From positions 806,001 through 870,000 of the forward strand of contig WHVD01000001.1 of NCBI GenBank assembly GCA_015178975.1: a stretch of DNA of 64,000 bases, given 5' to 3'. Source of the DNA: Hysterangium stoloniferum (Eukaryota > Basidiomycota > Agaricomycetes > Hysterangiales > Hysterangiaceae). The notes beneath the pieces are model-generated. The model saw only the letters and a program-made list of their open reading frames with translations. It ran no database searches and had not been told where the DNA came from. Of this stretch, positions 55,400 to 64,000 are shown one piece after another. The number at the start of each line of letters is the position of its first letter. The stretch's first letter is position 1. The translations under genes and the position numbers were made by a program.

Positions 55400-58084
55400 G
55401 CGAAGGATTAAGATTTCATTTACAAATATGTTGGAGGTCGTTGTAAATAGAAAATATTATGAAGGCGGCGCCTAGTTTATCAAATAGGCTGCCAAAATAT
55501 AACATTCAGTACTGTGTCATTAAATGGTCGGTACTTCCTGATGATTTTACGCCAAACAGCGGCGGTATATATATTATGGTTCTAGTGTTCGGGCACCAAG
55601 TGTTTTGGGGACATAGCGCTTTTGAATACATCTACTTCATTCAATTCGGATTCAAGTAATGGTAGCTATCGCGCACTTACTGCGTTTCATAGCTGACTAA
55701 TCGAAGGCAGTTAGTTGTTCCGTTGGACCAAGTATTGGCCACTTTCATGCCTGCCCCAGGATTCAATGCGAGTAAACATTCAACGATAGTACAGGTAAGA
55801 TAATTAGACCACGCAAGTAAGTAATAGTAGGTCTCACCTCAGCAGTCGGACACGGTCCAGGTGTGTAAGACGACTGAGGTGAATTATACAATGTTGAAAT
55901 ATATATAATATATATATAGATGAAAGATCCGTATCGTAGGATCTTTGCTAAATGGCCGAAATGTCGTTATGATAACGTTTATTTTTAACCGGATGCATAT
56001 ATGACATGGACGATCGACACCTTGCATAGAAGAACCCTCCGCACCGGAAGCAACCTTCGTGCTCGTTGAGTAACTTGCGCTCTGCTTCGGCGAGTTCCGG
56101 AAATCTGGCTGTGGCTGACTTGGACGAAGTGGAAGCGGAGGAGAGTGGATCGGTAATTCAAGATCTTAACCTCTTCCTCCTGCTGTTTCTGCACTCCCTC
56201 ATCTCTCTTTACCTCAGCTTCGAACTGTGTTTTTAAGGACGATTGGAGAGAAGGCGAAGGACTTGGTGGAAATGGCAAGGATAGCATTGAGGTTCTCCAT
56301 CTCAATTTTCCGATCAATGAACTTACACTCTTTCTGGTGAATGGTAAGTGTCTCTTCACGCCCAAGGTGCTCCCAGTTTTTTGTGAGGATCAGTGCAATG
56401 AGTTCTTCCAGATACTGGTCCAACATAAGAGCGTCGATGTTGCTTACTAATACAAACATTCTTCGTTCGCGTCCACCATGTACTGTCCACCAAATTCTAA
56501 CATCATGACGCGTCCGTTGGTTCAAAGCGTTAACGGGAGGTTGGTATCGCGGGTCTGGTAAGAGGTTGGTAAGGTTCCGGTATCTCTGTCGATGGAATCG
56601 CTATCTGAAGTACCGGTTTCAACGGTTACAGTGGTGACTGTAGTTCGGTGTTAGTCGGACTATCGGTAGTGAGTGGTGGTAACCCTAGTCTGGCTTTGCC
56701 GGCGCAGGTAAGAAGCGGCGTTTGTGGATAGAGGTTGACTATAAGGATTAGGTAGGCGGTAATAATACAATGAGTTATCGATGTAATAAAAACTTGGAAG
56801 GCTGTTGCTCAGCCTCACTCAGTCAATGCGGACAGGATAGCGTTCTGGTCTATTGTTTTAAGTGTGAGGTGGGGCATTCACACTGCAAGATCTTTTTTAT
56901 CTTCTTAGATGTATCGCAAAACCAACTGCCCTCACGGTGACCCTGGGAATAGTCAATTATCAATGATTTAAACACTCGGCTATGTAGTAAATAATAATGA
57001 GCAAATTGTTGGTCTATGTACAGGGACACTCGCCTGTACGTTTTCAATAGTGCCCAAGTGGCGCTTCAAAGATAATGAATAGATGGCTAATTGGACGCAT
57101 AAACACGCCCGATTATAGATACTGTACCCCATCCTGTACGTATGATCTTACATAAAGTGCGCCTTGGGCACTGTAATCGGTATTGGATCAAGGATCTCGA
57201 TTGAAACGCTCAACCTTGCGTCCCAAGAGGCATAATTGTACACCTGAATAGTTAATGTAGTACCCATCTCATCTGGTTTCATTACTTAGTAGACGCCCAA
57301 AGATTCCCTTGCCCTGGCTCAACTTCCCGATCTCGGAATGTTTAGAGGCACGAGAAATTTTATATATCTAAAGCATTCCCTGGGCACATTCCAGTTGGAG
57401 TTTATATAGACGTATAGTTCAATTCGGGAAATAGCCGGAAGAATGCATCGGAATATATAATTTACCGCGCATTTTCGGAAATTCGGACACTCAGGAATAC
57501 TTCATATTTTCTACGATTTAGGAGGATATTCCAAGATCGACAATTTGTGCCTCAATGCCGTGTAAGAGAGAGGCTTATCAGCATATCGGAATGTGGCAGT
57601 GATGGGTGCTACCGAAACACAACTATACCACGAGGCCCTTCATAACCATTCACTTAACAGACTCACCGACTGAAGCACGTTTACCCAACGAACATACATC
57701 AGCCTTTAAGCTTGCTCTTGGAGAGGTAAAGCATAATATCTAAACTACAATTACACACTTATTAAATATGAAAAAGGTCTGTCTGGACTGCTGGGGCATT
57801 CAACAAGCTTCCTAGAGCTTCCTAGTCCTTAATATCCTCCAGGACTCCACGGAGTTTCAGCACATGTCAGATTGAACTCAATCTTTCCAAAAAGCTGGAA
57901 ATTGGGAAAATCAGTAAGTATGCCGTATATATTGTCTAGAGCCATGTAGGAGAGCTCGCTAGCTCGGCTAGACACACTACTTTCTCGAGATCCCTATTTA
58001 CTCGGCGGTATAAAAGTTTACTATACATTTAGGGAGTCTATTGAGTCTGCATAAAGGACATGGGCATTCCTAAAATTTCTGATG
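55400..58084. other. Spacer between ABCC copies 2 and 3
   Basis: Mostly single-copy, moderate GC, with a short AT dinucleotide run near 55900-55920. Apart from the weak minus-strand frame at 56214-56525 nothing coding is recognised. From about 57850 a weak resemblance to the 3' flanks of copies 1 and 2 appears (CATGTCAGATTGAACTCAAT against the equivalent near 4980). Confidence 0.45.
56214..56525 (-). CDS. Hypothetical protein fragment, weak
   Basis: A 103-codon frame with helix-forming composition (LDQYLEELIALILTKNWEHL, EETLTIHQKECKFIDRKIEM). Just downstream in another frame is a charged coiled-coil-like stretch (FEAEVKRDEGVQKQQEEEVK, about 56160-56230), so a spliced gene or a frameshifted relic is possible. 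I could not find a splice pair that joins them in phase. No family recognised. Confidence 0.3.
   Translation of the reverse strand: MNQRTRHDVRIWWTVHGGRERRMFVLVSNIDALMLDQYLEELIALILTKNWEHLGREETLTIHQKECKFIDRKIEMENLNAILAISTKSFAFSPIVLKNTVRS

Positions 58085-64000
<5,916 letters not shown>

Noticed and set aside
55904..55920. AT dinucleotide run as an origin or regulatory element
   Set aside because: Too short and too common in AT-rich spacers to support any function.

Overview
The window looks like nuclear DNA of a filamentous basidiomycete, most likely an agaricomycete. The evidence is short introns (about 40-65 nt) in intron-dense genes, a fungal DUF2470 membrane protein, Yor1-like ABCC transporters, and transposon families typical of Agaricomycetes: Ty3/gypsy chromoviruses, DDE_3/Tc1-mariner elements, and a transposon-like family with a GCM/WRKY-like Cys/His cluster. 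No bacterial, rRNA or complete tRNA gene was seen. I cannot name the species.

Layout. 1-155 (minus): 5' end of an NAD(P)-binding extended-SDR gene, cut by the window edge. 2433-3316 (plus): complete five-exon DUF2470 gene. 3562-4102 (plus): unrecognised small membrane-protein gene whose 5' end I could not resolve. 5047-11128 (minus): ABCC transporter copy 1. 11234-48643: a transposon island of about 37 kb. 49213-55287 (minus): copy 2. 55400-58084: spacer with at most one weak gene. 58085 to beyond 64000 (minus): copy 3, with its N-terminus outside the window.

The three transporters are the functional core. I traced every exon by hand in all three copies. Exon positions and phases are the same throughout, and every exon is open. 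Copies 1 and 2 have 32 coding exons and 1447 codons each. The exons include very small ones of 6, 15, 16 and 19 nt. Copies 1 and 2 also share introns and flanking DNA (about 4478-11233 against 48644-55400), so they come from a recent segmental duplication. Copy 3 is more diverged.

The island is a nested stack of elements, and many boundaries are fixed by target-site duplications (TSDs). It holds one full-length but dead gypsy chromovirus with a 16-bp minisatellite in its LTRs (12720-20076), a TRIM-like element, at least nine solo LTRs from four families, two Tc1 elements, a DDE_3 element, and several palindromic foldback elements. A second gypsy pol relic on the minus strand (42712-47960) is interrupted by three solo LTRs. 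A minus-strand transposon-like gene (about 22570-29520) is interrupted by three solo LTRs of one family. Old LTR copies show CpG-to-TpG/CpA decay while young copies of the same family stay CpG-rich.

The most novel candidates are: (1) a small hairpin conserved in three LTR families, with one compensatory change; (2) the conserved microexon architecture of the ABCC genes, including a 6-nt exon; (3) a nested set in which a palindromic element can be restored by removing a Tc1 element from its centre and a DDE_3 element from one arm.
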